Positions 36,035-43,890 of a stretch of 43,890 nucleotides of DNA are shown here, in pieces. The first letter of the stretch is position 1; each line of letters begins with the position of its first letter. The notes beneath the pieces are model-generated. The model ran no database searches. It had not been told where the DNA came from and saw only the letters and a list, made by a program, of their open reading frames with translations. This stretch comes from Aliishimia sp963922415. GTDB taxonomy: Bacteria > Pseudomonadota > Alphaproteobacteria > Rhodobacterales > Rhodobacteraceae. The stretch lies in assembly GCA_963922415.1 (NCBI GenBank), contig CAWUIP010000015.1, forward strand, positions 1 through 43,890, read 5' to 3'. The translations under genes and the position numbers were made by a program.

Positions 36035-38626
36035 CTATCCTTTAGGATAGGTGTCGTCCGTCAGCGCGGCACGCAAGGCAGGCTTGGTATCGGCCCAAAC
36101 CTGACGCACCGTGGCAACCTGTGCCGTCAGCGCGTCGGCCGTGTCGGTGTCGGTCTTGGCCGCCGTCTCAAGCTTGCTCAATGCTGATTGCAACCGGGTT
36201 GCGCCCATAAGTCCGGACGCGCCCGCGCAACTGTGCACAACTTTGGCAATTTCTGCTTCGGGGCCGGGGTGCGGCGCGGCTTCGACACTGGCGAACATGG
36301 CTTCGATTTCTGCGTGATGTTTTGCCAACATGGCTTCAAGCCGGTCTTTGTCGAACACATCGCGCAATCCCTGGACAATTTCAATGTCCACCAGCGGCGT
36401 TTCTTCACTGCTCGGCTGCGCGCGGGTTTCGGTGGGATTGGGGACAAATTCCGCCAACGCCTGAACCAGCGCCGCGCGCGAGATCGGCTTGCGAAGCCCG
36501 GGTTGCAAACCCGCCGCAACAATCGGCTCTTGCTCTTCGTCCAGCGCATGCGCGGTCAAGGCCAAGATCGGGCTTTTGGCATTTGGCCCCGCGCCGTTTC
36601 GGATATTTTGCGCCGCGTCCAGACCGTTTAGAACCGGCATGCTAATGTCCATGAGAATGACCGAGAACGCTTCTGCGTTTGCTGCTGTCACAGCTTCAGC
36701 ACCGTTGTGAGCTTCCTGCACTTCAGCGCCAGATGATTCTAACATGCGTCGCACGATCAACCGGTTGATTTCGTTGTCTTCCGCCAACAGAACGCGCAGC
36801 CCATCCAGGCGCGCCAATGCCTGGTCCGTCCGACCTTCTTGCGTTTGTCTCCCGACATCCGCCAAAATCTTGACTGGAATTTGAACGGTGAATGTGGTGC
36901 CCGCGCCAACGCGACTTTCGACGTCAATCGTGCCGTCCATGAGATCAAGCAATTGCTTGCAGATGGCCAGGCCAAGGCCAGCACCCGAGGCCCTCCGGTC
37001 GTAAGACTTCTCGTGCGTGTAAAACCGCTGGAAAATGCGGGCATGCTCTGCGACGGGAATTCCGACACCTGTATCACTGACCGATACATTCAACTGTCCT
37101 GCGCTGTCTGCGATTTGTGTCACTGACGCTTTGAGTGTGATGGATCCATTTTCCGTGAATTTGAGCGCGTTGCCCAACAGGTTGTAGATAATCTGCCGAA
37201 CCCGCTGCTTGTCGGCCTCAATAAATCCGGTTTCGATATGGCCCAGGTCAAGCTTCAGTTTATTGTTCCTTTTCGCGGCCTCGGGTGCGTTGGCAGAGAC
37301 GATATCTTTAAAGAACTTTTCAACATCAATCGGGTCAAACACCAGATCCATCACCCCAGAATCCAGCCGGGTGACGTCTAAAACGCTGTCCACATGACCC
37401 AGAAGTATTTCACCCGACTGCTGCGCGATGTTCAGATACCGCTTTTGTTCTTTGTTGACCTTCGTCGCTTTTAAAAGATCAATCGCGCCAAAAACACCGT
37501 TCAGCGGTGTGCGCATTTCATGGCTCATCACCGCCAAGAAGTTTGACTTTGCCTCTTCCGCTTTTACCGCCTCGTCGCGCGCTTCCAAAAGCGCTTTCTG
37601 ACCCTCGACGCGTTGGGTGATGTCGCGAACGTAGGAAATGAAGATGTCGCCGCGGTCATCTTTTGCGCGGCCGATGGAAATTTCGATTGGGAACTCTTCG
37701 CCGCTTTTGCGAAGCGCGGTAATTTCAATGCGACCCTGCCCCACCAGAACGGGCCTGTTTGTTTCGCGGTACCGTTTCATGCCGGCCCGATGTCCGGCGC
37801 GATGTTGTTCCGGGATGATCAATTCGGACATTTCCTGTCCAATGACGTCTTCGGCGGAGAACTGGAAAACCTCTTCCGCGGCCGAATTGAACTCCAAAAT
37901 GCGCCCATCTGTATCGGCAACGACGATTGCATCTAGTGACACATCAAAGGTCGATTTCAAACGCGCATTCGCTCTAAATGCGCGCGTTGCGATTTCACCA
38001 GCCTCTTCTGCCTGTCGCAGCATGTAGAAGAAAATGCCCAAAAACACGAACACAACAGAGCCGGTGATAAGCTCCACGACAGTTAGCAGCGAAGACAGAG
38101 AGCCGCGCTCTTGGTCGGACGCAGCGGCGGCCAGTTCAATCCCCCGCAACGACAAGGACCGGGCATCTTCGGTGAACCCGTCCGTAAGGTTGCGGACGTC
38201 AGACATCTTGGCCAAAAGCTCAGCATTGGGCAGATCGACGACCCGTGTGGCCGCGTCCAACTGCGTCATTAGGCGTCGCAAGTCTGCTGTAAACTTGGCG
38301 TCGTCTCGCATTTGCGCAAACAGCGGACTTTGAGTGATGCCATTAACGCGACTGTAGACATTGTCAAAGCGGCGGCGCAGCGTATCTAGGTCAGATGCAT
38401 CGGTCGAACCAAGGCGTTGGGCCGTGTGCTGCAACTTCAAGACATCGACCTCAACTTGCGACAGCGACCACGTCAGATTGTCAGAGGGCGTATCGCGCAA
38501 ATCCGCCAAGCGCGCAGTGATCACAAAGAAAACGGTGATCAATGCAACCAGGCTGATGCCAATAAACACGCCCGGAAGCACCAGCTTCCGGAACGAGTCT
38601 CGCACTGTTCGATTTTGTTCGGACAT
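36035..38626 (-). CDS. Membrane hybrid histidine kinase (PAS-HisKA-HATPase-REC-Hpt)
   Basis: This 863-residue sensor has membrane helices at 15-37 and 183-203 enclosing a helical periplasmic domain (SDNLTWSLSQVEVDVLKLQHT onward). A PAS domain (222-340), kinase His369 in MSHEMRTPLNG, the N-box near Asn486, DTGVGI and a GLGLAI box follow. A receiver with Asp660 (ILMDISMPVLNG) and an Hpt domain with His798 (VVHSCAGASGLMG) complete the phosphorelay. No DNA-binding output is present, so a separate regulator is needed. It starts 6 bases after the PruR-like gene. Its periplasmic domain should receive that protein's signal, as in the Agrobacterium PruR-DcpA pair. It sits inside the alginate cluster. 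Confidence 0.93.
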   Translation of the reverse strand: MSEQNRTVRDSFRKLVLPGVFIGISLVALITVFFVITARLADLRDTPSDNLTWSLSQVEVDVLKLQHTAQRLGSTDASDLDTLRRRFDNVYSRVNGITQSPLFAQMRDDAKFTADLRRLMTQLDAATRVVDLPNAELLAKMSDVRNLTDGFTEDARSLSLRGIELAAAASDQERGSLSSLLTVVELITGSVVFVFLGIFFYMLRQAEEAGEIATRAFRANARLKSTFDVSLDAIVVADTDGRILEFNSAAEEVFQFSAEDVIGQEMSELIIPEQHRAGHRAGMKRYRETNRPVLVGQGRIEITALRKSGEEFPIEISIGRAKDDRGDIFISYVRDITQRVEGQKALLEARDEAVKAEEAKSNFLAVMSHEMRTPLNGVFGAIDLLKATKVNKEQKRYLNIAQQSGEILLGHVDSVLDVTRLDSGVMDLVFDPIDVEKFFKDIVSANAPEAAKRNNKLKLDLGHIETGFIEADKQRVRQIIYNLLGNALKFTENGSITLKASVTQIADSAGQLNVSVSDTGVGIPVAEHARIFQRFYTHEKSYDRRASGAGLGLAICKQLLDLMDGTIDVESRVGAGTTFTVQIPVKILADVGRQTQEGRTDQALARLDGLRVLLAEDNEINRLIVRRMLESSGAEVQEAHNGAEAVTAANAEAFSVILMDISMPVLNGLDAAQNIRNGAGPNAKSPILALTAHALDEEQEPIVAAGLQPGLRKPISRAALVQALAEFVPNPTETRAQPSSEETPLVDIEIVQGLRDVFDKDRLEAMLAKHHAEIEAMFASVEAAPHPGPEAEIAKVVHSCAGASGLMGATRLQSALSKLETAAKTDTDTADALTAQVATVRQVWADTKPALRAALTDDTYPKG

Positions 38627-38632
38627 GTCCCC

Positions 38633-39139
38633 CTACCGCGTCAAGTTCAACCGGTCCAACTGCCAAATGGACCGAGAATAGGTGACCTCATTTCTGTACT
38701 TTTCATCGGAATCGTAAGGATAGACGATCCACAGGGGGCCCTTATCGCGCGGTGACATCGGCTCGCCATTCATCAGAAAAGCGACAATCGGCACGTCATC
38801 TTCGATCGACGCGACCGGAATTGTGACTTGGTAATCATTGAGCGCAATTGCGGCAACAGAGCTGGCCGCATCACTACCAACCAGCGCCAAGATGTCCTTC
38901 AACGGCACGCCCGTAAAGCGTTGTGTCCCCTCTTGCCACACGGTTGTCGTTTCAAGTTCGATCACGCGCATCGCTGCAAGCATCGTACGATCCAACTGCG
39001 CCGAACCGTCTCCATTGTGGTTTTCTATCGCGCCGGAAATCGTCAAAACGACGTCTTCCGTGGGTGCGGGCAATTCGCCTGCAACGCAGGCGAACGGTAA
39101 CAACGCGAACACGACGCCGAAGAGTGAATTTCTGAACAA
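38633..39139 (-). CDS. PruR-like periplasmic pterin-binding-type protein
   Basis: This 168-residue protein has a signal peptide (MFRNSLFGVVFALLPFACVAG) and a sulfite-oxidase-like fold: LTISGAIENHN, FTGVPLKDILALVG, IALNDYQVTIPVAS, the KGPLWIVYPYD motif and the RSIWQLDRL end. The only Cys is in the signal peptide, so the cysteine that binds molybdenum in real sulfite oxidases is missing. PruR of Agrobacterium uses the same fold to bind pterins and signal to a neighbouring membrane protein. The TTG start at 39139 has AAGGAG with 7-base spacing. The stop is 6 bases before the kinase start, so the pair is co-translated. Confidence 0.85.
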   Translation of the reverse strand: MFRNSLFGVVFALLPFACVAGELPAPTEDVVLTISGAIENHNGDGSAQLDRTMLAAMRVIELETTTVWQEGTQRFTGVPLKDILALVGSDAASSVAAIALNDYQVTIPVASIEDDVPIVAFLMNGEPMSPRDKGPLWIVYPYDSDEKYRNEVTYSRSIWQLDRLNLTR

Positions 39140-39217
39140 GACGCTTCTCCTTAGATCGACCTATACGGACGGTGTCGTAACCTAGTCTGGTTAAATTCAC
39201 GAATGAGCGGGCGTATA

Positions 39218-39243
39218 GCCGACTATACTTTAGTATAGTCGGC
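39218..39243. promoter_or_regulatory. Perfect 26-base palindrome before the PruR-like gene
   Basis: GCCGACTATACT (39218-39229) and AGTATAGTCGGC (39232-39243) are exact complements around TT. It lies in the 124-base gap between algX and the PruR-like gene. No T-run follows on either strand, which argues against a terminator. It may be an operator for a separate promoter driving the sensor pair and alg44-alg8, or an mRNA hairpin. Confidence 0.65.
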
Positions 39244-39263
39244 ACTATCCCATTGAAGACGAA

Positions 39264-40550
39264 TTACTTGAGCAGCAGGGCCGTGCCCTGCCCTCTCTCG
39301 CCCGGATCAGAGACTTTGATTTTGAGACGCTCAATGTTTGGCTCTGGCAAACCGGTCAGCGCCAGAACCCACGTATCATCGCGGTGTTTTGCTGGAACGC
39401 GAGCCGACTTGGTCAACTTGTAACGCTGCTTGTCACCAGCTTTGGATATCAATTCGATGGACACCTGTCCGACCTGCACGCCGGGAAGCGTCAGGGAAAG
39501 GGTTGCAAACTCTGACGCGTCAAAACCGATGCGCAGGTTTTCCCATTTTGCGCCGATGTCAAAAGTCGCCAACTCTGAACTCGTGCTCGAGGCCTGTTCC
39601 TGTAAGTGGCCCAGGACCTGTCTTAGTGCGGCCGCGTTGGTGAGTGGCGCAGTGTACGGGGTTTCCCAAACCACATAATCGAAAACAGAAAGATCAAGCG
39701 CGGAATCGCTGAGAAAGGCAACCATCGCTCCGGTCAGCCCGCCTCCGGTCAACGACACGTTCACCACGTCCTTGTCCAGCACATACGACAAAGCATCAGC
39801 CACTTGGTACGCGTCCCGTTTGTAACGGTCAGAAAAACTTGTCCCCACAAGCGCAACTTGCCCTTTGTCACTGGCGCCCAGCAGTGCGCCGGTTTTTGTA
39901 TAGATAGGAGCGGCCACGGTCTCCGGTGCTGGCCGTGTGCCACACGTTTTTTCGACCACAGCACTCAAAGATCCCTTCTCTGTGAGGGACCCTGTGAATG
40001 GAGGCGCCGATGGCATGGACACTGCAAGCGTCTCAGCAAGCTGTCGCGCAGACAGGTATGCACCAAACGGCGTCCAATGCGTGTCGCGTTGAAAGTAAAA
40101 GTCGCCTGCCCGCTCCATTTCCGCGAACTGACTAAGGTCTGGCGCGGGGATGCCGGCAGTATTCAAAGCAGCAATGTATGCGCCAAATGCGGCAGCCGCA
40201 TCTTGCGGCGCATAGGTGGCCGGCGCACCGGACGCCGCCAAAACCTCTGCCGGTGCAAAGAGTGGCCGCGGCGGGGCGCTCAAGACGACAAGCTGCGTGC
40301 CGGCGCGTTCAAAGGCCTTAGCAATTTCGCGCAACAAAAACGTCGCCTCGGCCCCCAGTGCGAAGTCCTGGTCGAGTTGGTCGGCTCCGACAATCCAGGA
40401 AGATTGCGTGTCGAAGTAAAAAGGACCACGCTTTTGATACGATTTGGGGAGCGTATCGACAGCCATCAAATCTGCACAATAGGGAGCAGCCCATGCGGTT
40501 TGACAGGTTGCGAGGGCTAAGACCGCGATAGAGTGAAAGACGCGCTTCAT
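39264..40550 (-). CDS. algX: Alginate O-acetyltransferase AlgX
   Basis: This 428-residue periplasmic protein starts with a signal peptide (MKRVFHSIAVLALATCQTAWAA). The SGNH-like catalytic residues are Asp156 and His158 in RDTHWTPFGA and Ser238 in VGTSFS. From about residue 325 a carbohydrate-binding beta domain follows, which separates AlgX from AlgJ. In Pseudomonas, AlgX transfers acetyl groups to the polymer. I chose the ATG at 40550, which overlaps the algJ stop in an ATGA, so the two are coupled. Confidence 0.92.
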   Translation of the reverse strand: MKRVFHSIAVLALATCQTAWAAPYCADLMAVDTLPKSYQKRGPFYFDTQSSWIVGADQLDQDFALGAEATFLLREIAKAFERAGTQLVVLSAPPRPLFAPAEVLAASGAPATYAPQDAAAAFGAYIAALNTAGIPAPDLSQFAEMERAGDFYFQRDTHWTPFGAYLSARQLAETLAVSMPSAPPFTGSLTEKGSLSAVVEKTCGTRPAPETVAAPIYTKTGALLGASDKGQVALVGTSFSDRYKRDAYQVADALSYVLDKDVVNVSLTGGGLTGAMVAFLSDSALDLSVFDYVVWETPYTAPLTNAAALRQVLGHLQEQASSTSSELATFDIGAKWENLRIGFDASEFATLSLTLPGVQVGQVSIELISKAGDKQRYKLTKSARVPAKHRDDTWVLALTGLPEPNIERLKIKVSDPGERGQGTALLLK

Positions 40551-41602
40551 GGAGCAAGATCCTTTGTGACATAGCGTACGGGGATTTCCCAAACGACGAG
40601 TTTGGGCGGCGAATTTTGCAGGACGTCGGACGCCAGAAAGTCGTCCATAGGTTCAAAGGGCCCACGCCCTTCCTGCGCGAAGTTGAGGACATCCGCCGAC
40701 AACGATTGCTGCAAAAAGCCAAGGAAGTTGAACTCTGGTCGAGCACTAAAGCTTGTTCCGACCAAAGCGACTTCTGGCTCGGCGTCACCGAAGAGACCTG
40801 CTGCTGTTTCGACTTGCGTGTGTACGACTTGGATCGAAGCCTGTTCGGGGCCGACGAATGGACGCCAATTGCCCGTCGGCACAAACGACAGAAGATCGCC
40901 GTCAAACGGGACCGACGGCCCGACTGACGTGTTGACATTGGCCTTTGCAAGGTCCAGGCCCAGTTGATGGGTCACCGCTGCCGTTGTTTCCGCAGCTATG
41001 CGCGCACCCGAGGGTGACCAATGCGTGTCGTCTTTCATGAAGACTGGACCTTGCGCCATTGCGACCCGCAACGCTTCGGCGGTGTCCCAGAACAACACAT
41101 CGCGCGCCGCGAGCGCCGCGCCAAACATGTCCCGCTTCGCCTTCGACTGAGCGGCGAGGTTCGCGTCCAACTTGGCGCCATAAATTTCAGCCTTATCCGG
41201 CACGAGGACTGGCAAAAGCTGAATGCCGCGTGCGCGCAACGCATCTCGCACATGCAAAACACGGTCTGCGGCCGCCTCGATATGGGTCGCAGCCTTCGGA
41301 TCGTGCGTCAGCTCTTCGGTCGAAAACAACCAACCATTGCGACCGACATAGACGCCAGCGCTTCCTTCAGAAAAGGCCGCGTATCGTACCGCGCCAACTG
41401 TCGTCACAGACAGCGCGCTGAGCCAATGATCCTTTGCATAGCGCGCCTCTATGTCGGATTGTGTGTCGCCGGTAAAAACGCCACGCCAAGAGATGTTCTC
41501 TGTGACCTTGCCAAGTGCGGCGACCCCTAAACATTCAACGCCGAAGATCAGTGCAATTGCGGCCACTTTATCTGCGTAAGGTATTGGAATGACCTGTGAC
41601 AT
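40547..41602 (-). CDS. algJ: Alginate O-acetylation protein AlgJ
   Basis: This 351-residue protein is anchored by an N-terminal membrane helix (10-31) and has a periplasmic SGNH-like domain: Asp192 and His194 in KDDTHWSPSG and Ser284 in VGTSFS. GRNGWLF is a family landmark. It lacks the carbohydrate-binding C-terminus of AlgX. AAGGAG, overlapping the algI stop region, precedes the ATG 10 bases after algI. It probably carries acetyl groups from AlgI toward the polymer, as in Pseudomonas. Confidence 0.9.
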   Translation of the reverse strand: MSQVIPIPYADKVAAIALIFGVECLGVAALGKVTENISWRGVFTGDTQSDIEARYAKDHWLSALSVTTVGAVRYAAFSEGSAGVYVGRNGWLFSTEELTHDPKAATHIEAAADRVLHVRDALRARGIQLLPVLVPDKAEIYGAKLDANLAAQSKAKRDMFGAALAARDVLFWDTAEALRVAMAQGPVFMKDDTHWSPSGARIAAETTAAVTHQLGLDLAKANVNTSVGPSVPFDGDLLSFVPTGNWRPFVGPEQASIQVVHTQVETAAGLFGDAEPEVALVGTSFSARPEFNFLGFLQQSLSADVLNFAQEGRGPFEPMDDFLASDVLQNSPPKLVVWEIPVRYVTKDLAP

Positions 41603-41612
41603 AACCGGCTCC

Positions 41613-43010
41613 TTAAAACTGGAAATAGAGGAAGGGAGAATGGGATTGCGCCAGCAACACCATGGTGGAGGTTGCCAGCAGCGCGGAGGCTCCAGCGTTT
41701 CTCAGCGTAGAATTCAGCGCTTTCGTGCTTTGTGGAAGTCGCGGGACAATGCAGGCCAGACCAATGCCGATCAAAAGCGCAAGACACTCAGAGCGCGCAA
41801 TTTGCCATTCCACATGCGCACGGACCCCAAAGCCCTGGAGGCCTAGCATACCTTGGTAGAGGCCCCACGCTTGGGCGATGGTCTCTGACCGAAAGAGAAC
41901 CCAACCGACCATGACAACAATGAGCGTCAGAGGCCATGCGATGGCTCTTGGCCAAACACCCGCTCCGGCCTTGGCCCCCATCCACCGTTCAAGGCACAGC
42001 CATGCTCCATGCCACGCACCCCACAAAATGAACGTCCAGTTGGCGCCGTGCCAGAGGCCGCCCAAAACCATAGTCAGGAAGAGATTGACATAGGTCCGCG
42101 CACGGCCCCGCCGGTTGCCTCCCAAGGGGACATAGAGATAATCGCGCAACCAGTTGGACAGGCTCATATGCCAGCGGCGCCAGAACTCTGTGATGGAGTG
42201 GCTGATGTAAGGCGCGTTGAAGTTTTCGCAGAATTGGAAGCCGATCATGAGGCCCAAGCCGATGGCCATGGCGGAATATCCAGAGAAGTCGAAGAGTAGC
42301 TGAACCGAATAGGCCGCCGCCGCCAGCCAAGCCTCGGCGAGTGTTGGTTCGCTGAGCGCAAAGAGCCGGTCCGTGAGCGGCGCAATCTGATCTGCAATCA
42401 GCACTTTCAGCGCCAAGCCCTGGCTGAACCGCCAGATGCCTTGCAGAAACTTTTGCCAGCTATGCGTCCGGGCTACGAATTGTGCCGCGAGATCTTTGTA
42501 CCGAAGCACCGGGCCCGCGATCAGTTGCGGAAAGAGTGCGCCAAACGCCAGAAAGTCGATCACGTTGCGCGCAGGTGGTGCGTCTTTGCGCGCGACATCG
42601 ATGATGTAGCTGATGGATTGGAATGTGTGAAAGCTGATCCCAATGGGCAGGATGATAGCCGGGATCGTAATGTCGCCACCGCCCAACGCGCGCGACAGAT
42701 CCGACAGTCCTGTCATGACAAACATGGTGTATTTGAAGTAGCCGAGCACCGCCAAATCGAAGGCAACCCCGAGCTTTACCGCCCAGGCACGGGTCGTTTC
42801 TTGGCGCGCATGAAATGCCACACGCGCCGCCCAAAAGCTGACCAATGACATCCCAAAGATCAGCGCCAAGTAATCAAGCCGCCACCAGCCATAGAACGCA
42901 TAGCTGCCGACAAGAATGACGCCAGACCGCAACCGCGGAGGCACCACGTAGTAGAGGCCCAGAAAAGCTGGCAGAAATCCAAAGAGGAAGATCGCGCTGG
43001 AAAAGACCAT
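41613..43010 (-). CDS. algI: Membrane O-acyltransferase AlgI (MBOAT)
   Basis: This 465-residue multi-helix membrane protein starts MVFSSAIFLFGFLPAFLGLYY, as AlgI/DltB proteins do. The catalytic His lies in LGGLWHGANWTFILWGAWHGAWL, preceded by YLYVPLGGNRRGRAR. It moves acetyl groups across the inner membrane for AlgJ/F/X. I chose the ATG at 43010 (GGAG 8 bases upstream); the 73 codons before it in frame overlap algF and are not homologous. Confidence 0.93.
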   Translation of the reverse strand: MVFSSAIFLFGFLPAFLGLYYVVPPRLRSGVILVGSYAFYGWWRLDYLALIFGMSLVSFWAARVAFHARQETTRAWAVKLGVAFDLAVLGYFKYTMFVMTGLSDLSRALGGGDITIPAIILPIGISFHTFQSISYIIDVARKDAPPARNVIDFLAFGALFPQLIAGPVLRYKDLAAQFVARTHSWQKFLQGIWRFSQGLALKVLIADQIAPLTDRLFALSEPTLAEAWLAAAAYSVQLLFDFSGYSAMAIGLGLMIGFQFCENFNAPYISHSITEFWRRWHMSLSNWLRDYLYVPLGGNRRGRARTYVNLFLTMVLGGLWHGANWTFILWGAWHGAWLCLERWMGAKAGAGVWPRAIAWPLTLIVVMVGWVLFRSETIAQAWGLYQGMLGLQGFGVRAHVEWQIARSECLALLIGIGLACIVPRLPQSTKALNSTLRNAGASALLATSTMVLLAQSHSPFLYFQF

Positions 43011-43035
43011 TGGCTGTGCTCCGTAGGAACTGGAT

Positions 43036-43623
43036 CTATTGAACGACCGGGCCGAACCGGTGCTCGACCACCTCAGCGCCCTCGGCGCGGGCAACGAAGC
43101 TGAGGTTCTGACCACGCCGCAGCGCCACATCGAACGCGGCAAGCGCCTCTGTTTGACCATCGGCAAAAAGTGCCAGACGGGCTGAAACCGGATTGACTGC
43201 ACGGCTTTGCGCAGTTCCAGGAGCAACATGTTCGATGACCGTCATCGATCCATCGGCGAGCTTCAAGGACACAGGTGCGGCACCAGCATTGACGACAAAC
43301 AAGTGCACCTTGGTCCGTGTGTCGCGCCCAGGCTCCGCGATTTCGACTGTTTGGTTGGGCCCCTTCACAAGCGACACGTGTTGACCAGGCTCAACACCCA
43401 TCAAGCGTTCCGCAGAGATTGCGATGTAAGCGCCCCGCTCTTGCGGAAGGTCGAAGGTATGCCCGGCAAAGTCCGCTTGTGCGGTGTTCTCAAAGCCAAT
43501 GAAGCGCACAAAGGCTGCGTCATCCGGCGCGGGCGCGGCATATAAACCTGTGTCTTCTGCCCAGCTTGCAGAGCCAAGAACAAGCGCCACAAGACCGACT
43601 GAGATATATTTGGTGAAAGTCAT
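43036..43623 (-). CDS. algF: Alginate O-acetylation protein AlgF
   Basis: This 195-residue periplasmic protein has a signal peptide (MTFTKYISVGLVALVLGSASWAE). It matches AlgF in LYAAPAPDDAAFVR near the mature N-terminus, LKLADGS in the middle, and AVNPVSARLALF toward the end. AlgF is thought to be an adaptor passing acetyl groups between AlgJ and AlgX. GAGGAGG precedes the ATG. It lies 21 bases after algE and 25 before algI. Confidence 0.88.
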   Translation of the reverse strand: MTFTKYISVGLVALVLGSASWAEDTGLYAAPAPDDAAFVRFIGFENTAQADFAGHTFDLPQERGAYIAISAERLMGVEPGQHVSLVKGPNQTVEIAEPGRDTRTKVHLFVVNAGAAPVSLKLADGSMTVIEHVAPGTAQSRAVNPVSARLALFADGQTEALAAFDVALRRGQNLSFVARAEGAEVVEHRFGPVVQ

Positions 43624-43644
43624 GGAAGCCTCCTCAGACGAAGA

Positions 43645-43890
43645 TCAGAAAAAGATGGAATAGCGCGCGAAGATGCGGCTGGCAGAACTGCGGTCCTCAT
43701 AGGCAGGCCCCGGCAGGAACTTTGCTGCGCCGAATTCAACCTTCGACGTCTTAGAGGGACGCCAAGCGCCAACGACGCTGATTTCGCCCCCCAGAAATCC
43801 AGACGCACCCGTCGTGCGCCCTTTGATCCGTGCATCCGGCCAGACAGTTGAGGGGCTGGGCTGCGCATAAAGGTGCGCCGTCACATCCAT
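43645..43890 (-). CDS. algE: Alginate export porin AlgE, C-terminal end only
   Basis: Eighty-one residues are visible, from the window edge to a TGA at 43645. They end in beta-strand sequence with KVEFGAAKFLPGPAYED and a final FARYSIFF whose terminal Phe is typical of outer-membrane barrels. The pattern matches the last strands of AlgE, the 18-strand alginate export channel. The ATG at the window edge is internal, not the start. The rest of the gene lies to the right. Confidence 0.75.
   Translation of the reverse strand: MDVTAHLYAQPSPSTVWPDARIKGRTTGASGFLGGEISVVGAWRPSKTSKVEFGAAKFLPGPAYEDRSSASRIFARYSIFF

Noticed and set aside
38633..39139. PruR-like gene as a molybdenum sulfite oxidase or MsrP-type reductase
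   Set aside because: The mature protein has no cysteine to bind molybdenum and is shorter than those enzymes. It also lacks a haem or cytochrome partner.
39218..39243. Palindrome as a Rho-independent terminator
   Set aside because: No run of Ts follows the stem on either strand, and the stem is AT-rich near the loop.

Overview
The window looks like chromosomal DNA of a marine alphaproteobacterium, most likely Rhodobacteraceae (Roseobacter group). This rests on recognisable families rather than any database search: the fabD-fabG-acpP-fabF-mltG order, the rpsF-rpsR-rplI block, a VPLPA-like C-terminal sorting signal, a short roseobacter-type secreted peptide, and high GC at third codon positions. 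There are no rRNA or tRNA genes, insertion sequences, phage genes or CRISPR arrays.

Positions 1-18,600 are mainly housekeeping. Minus strand: fatty-acid genes (fabD, fabG, acpP, fabF) with a GNAT acetyltransferase and the murein transglycosylase mltG (running off the left edge). Then a cytochrome b561-YceI fusion facing a stand-alone YceI, the rpsF-rpsR-rplI ribosomal operon, an aquaporin, trigger factor, a 25-residue membrane micro-ORF with its own terminator, two unknown membrane-linked proteins, lon, a VPLPA-like secreted protein and an HU-like DNA-binding protein.

Positions 18,570-23,900 hold a small catabolic/transport island: a polyol-type zinc dehydrogenase, a VOC-fold protein, a GntR/FCD regulator and a NitT/TauT-type ABC importer (binding protein, ATPase, permease). 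Its substrate cannot be read from sequence. A methyltransferase follows.

Positions 25,000-43,890 are the most interesting part: a polysaccharide locus of alginate type with associated signalling. A PAS-PAS-PAS-GGDEF-EAL protein and a LuxR-type response regulator lie on the plus strand. On the minus strand, in transcription order, come algE (partial), algF, algI, algJ, algX, a PruR-like periplasmic pterin-binding-type protein, a membrane hybrid histidine kinase, alg44, alg8, a terminator, then algD and a 901-residue RTX protein. AlgD would make GDP-mannuronate, Alg8/Alg44 polymerise and move it across the inner membrane, AlgI/J/F/X O-acetylate it, and AlgE export it. algK, algG, algL and algA are not in the window and may lie beyond the right edge.

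The strongest candidate for something new is the insertion of the pterin-sensor/hybrid-kinase pair between algX and alg44, together with an Alg44 whose PilZ domain has lost both signature motifs for c-di-GMP binding. This suggests that control of alginate output has been rewired from the Pseudomonas scheme. That is an inference; the gene order and the missing residues are directly visible.
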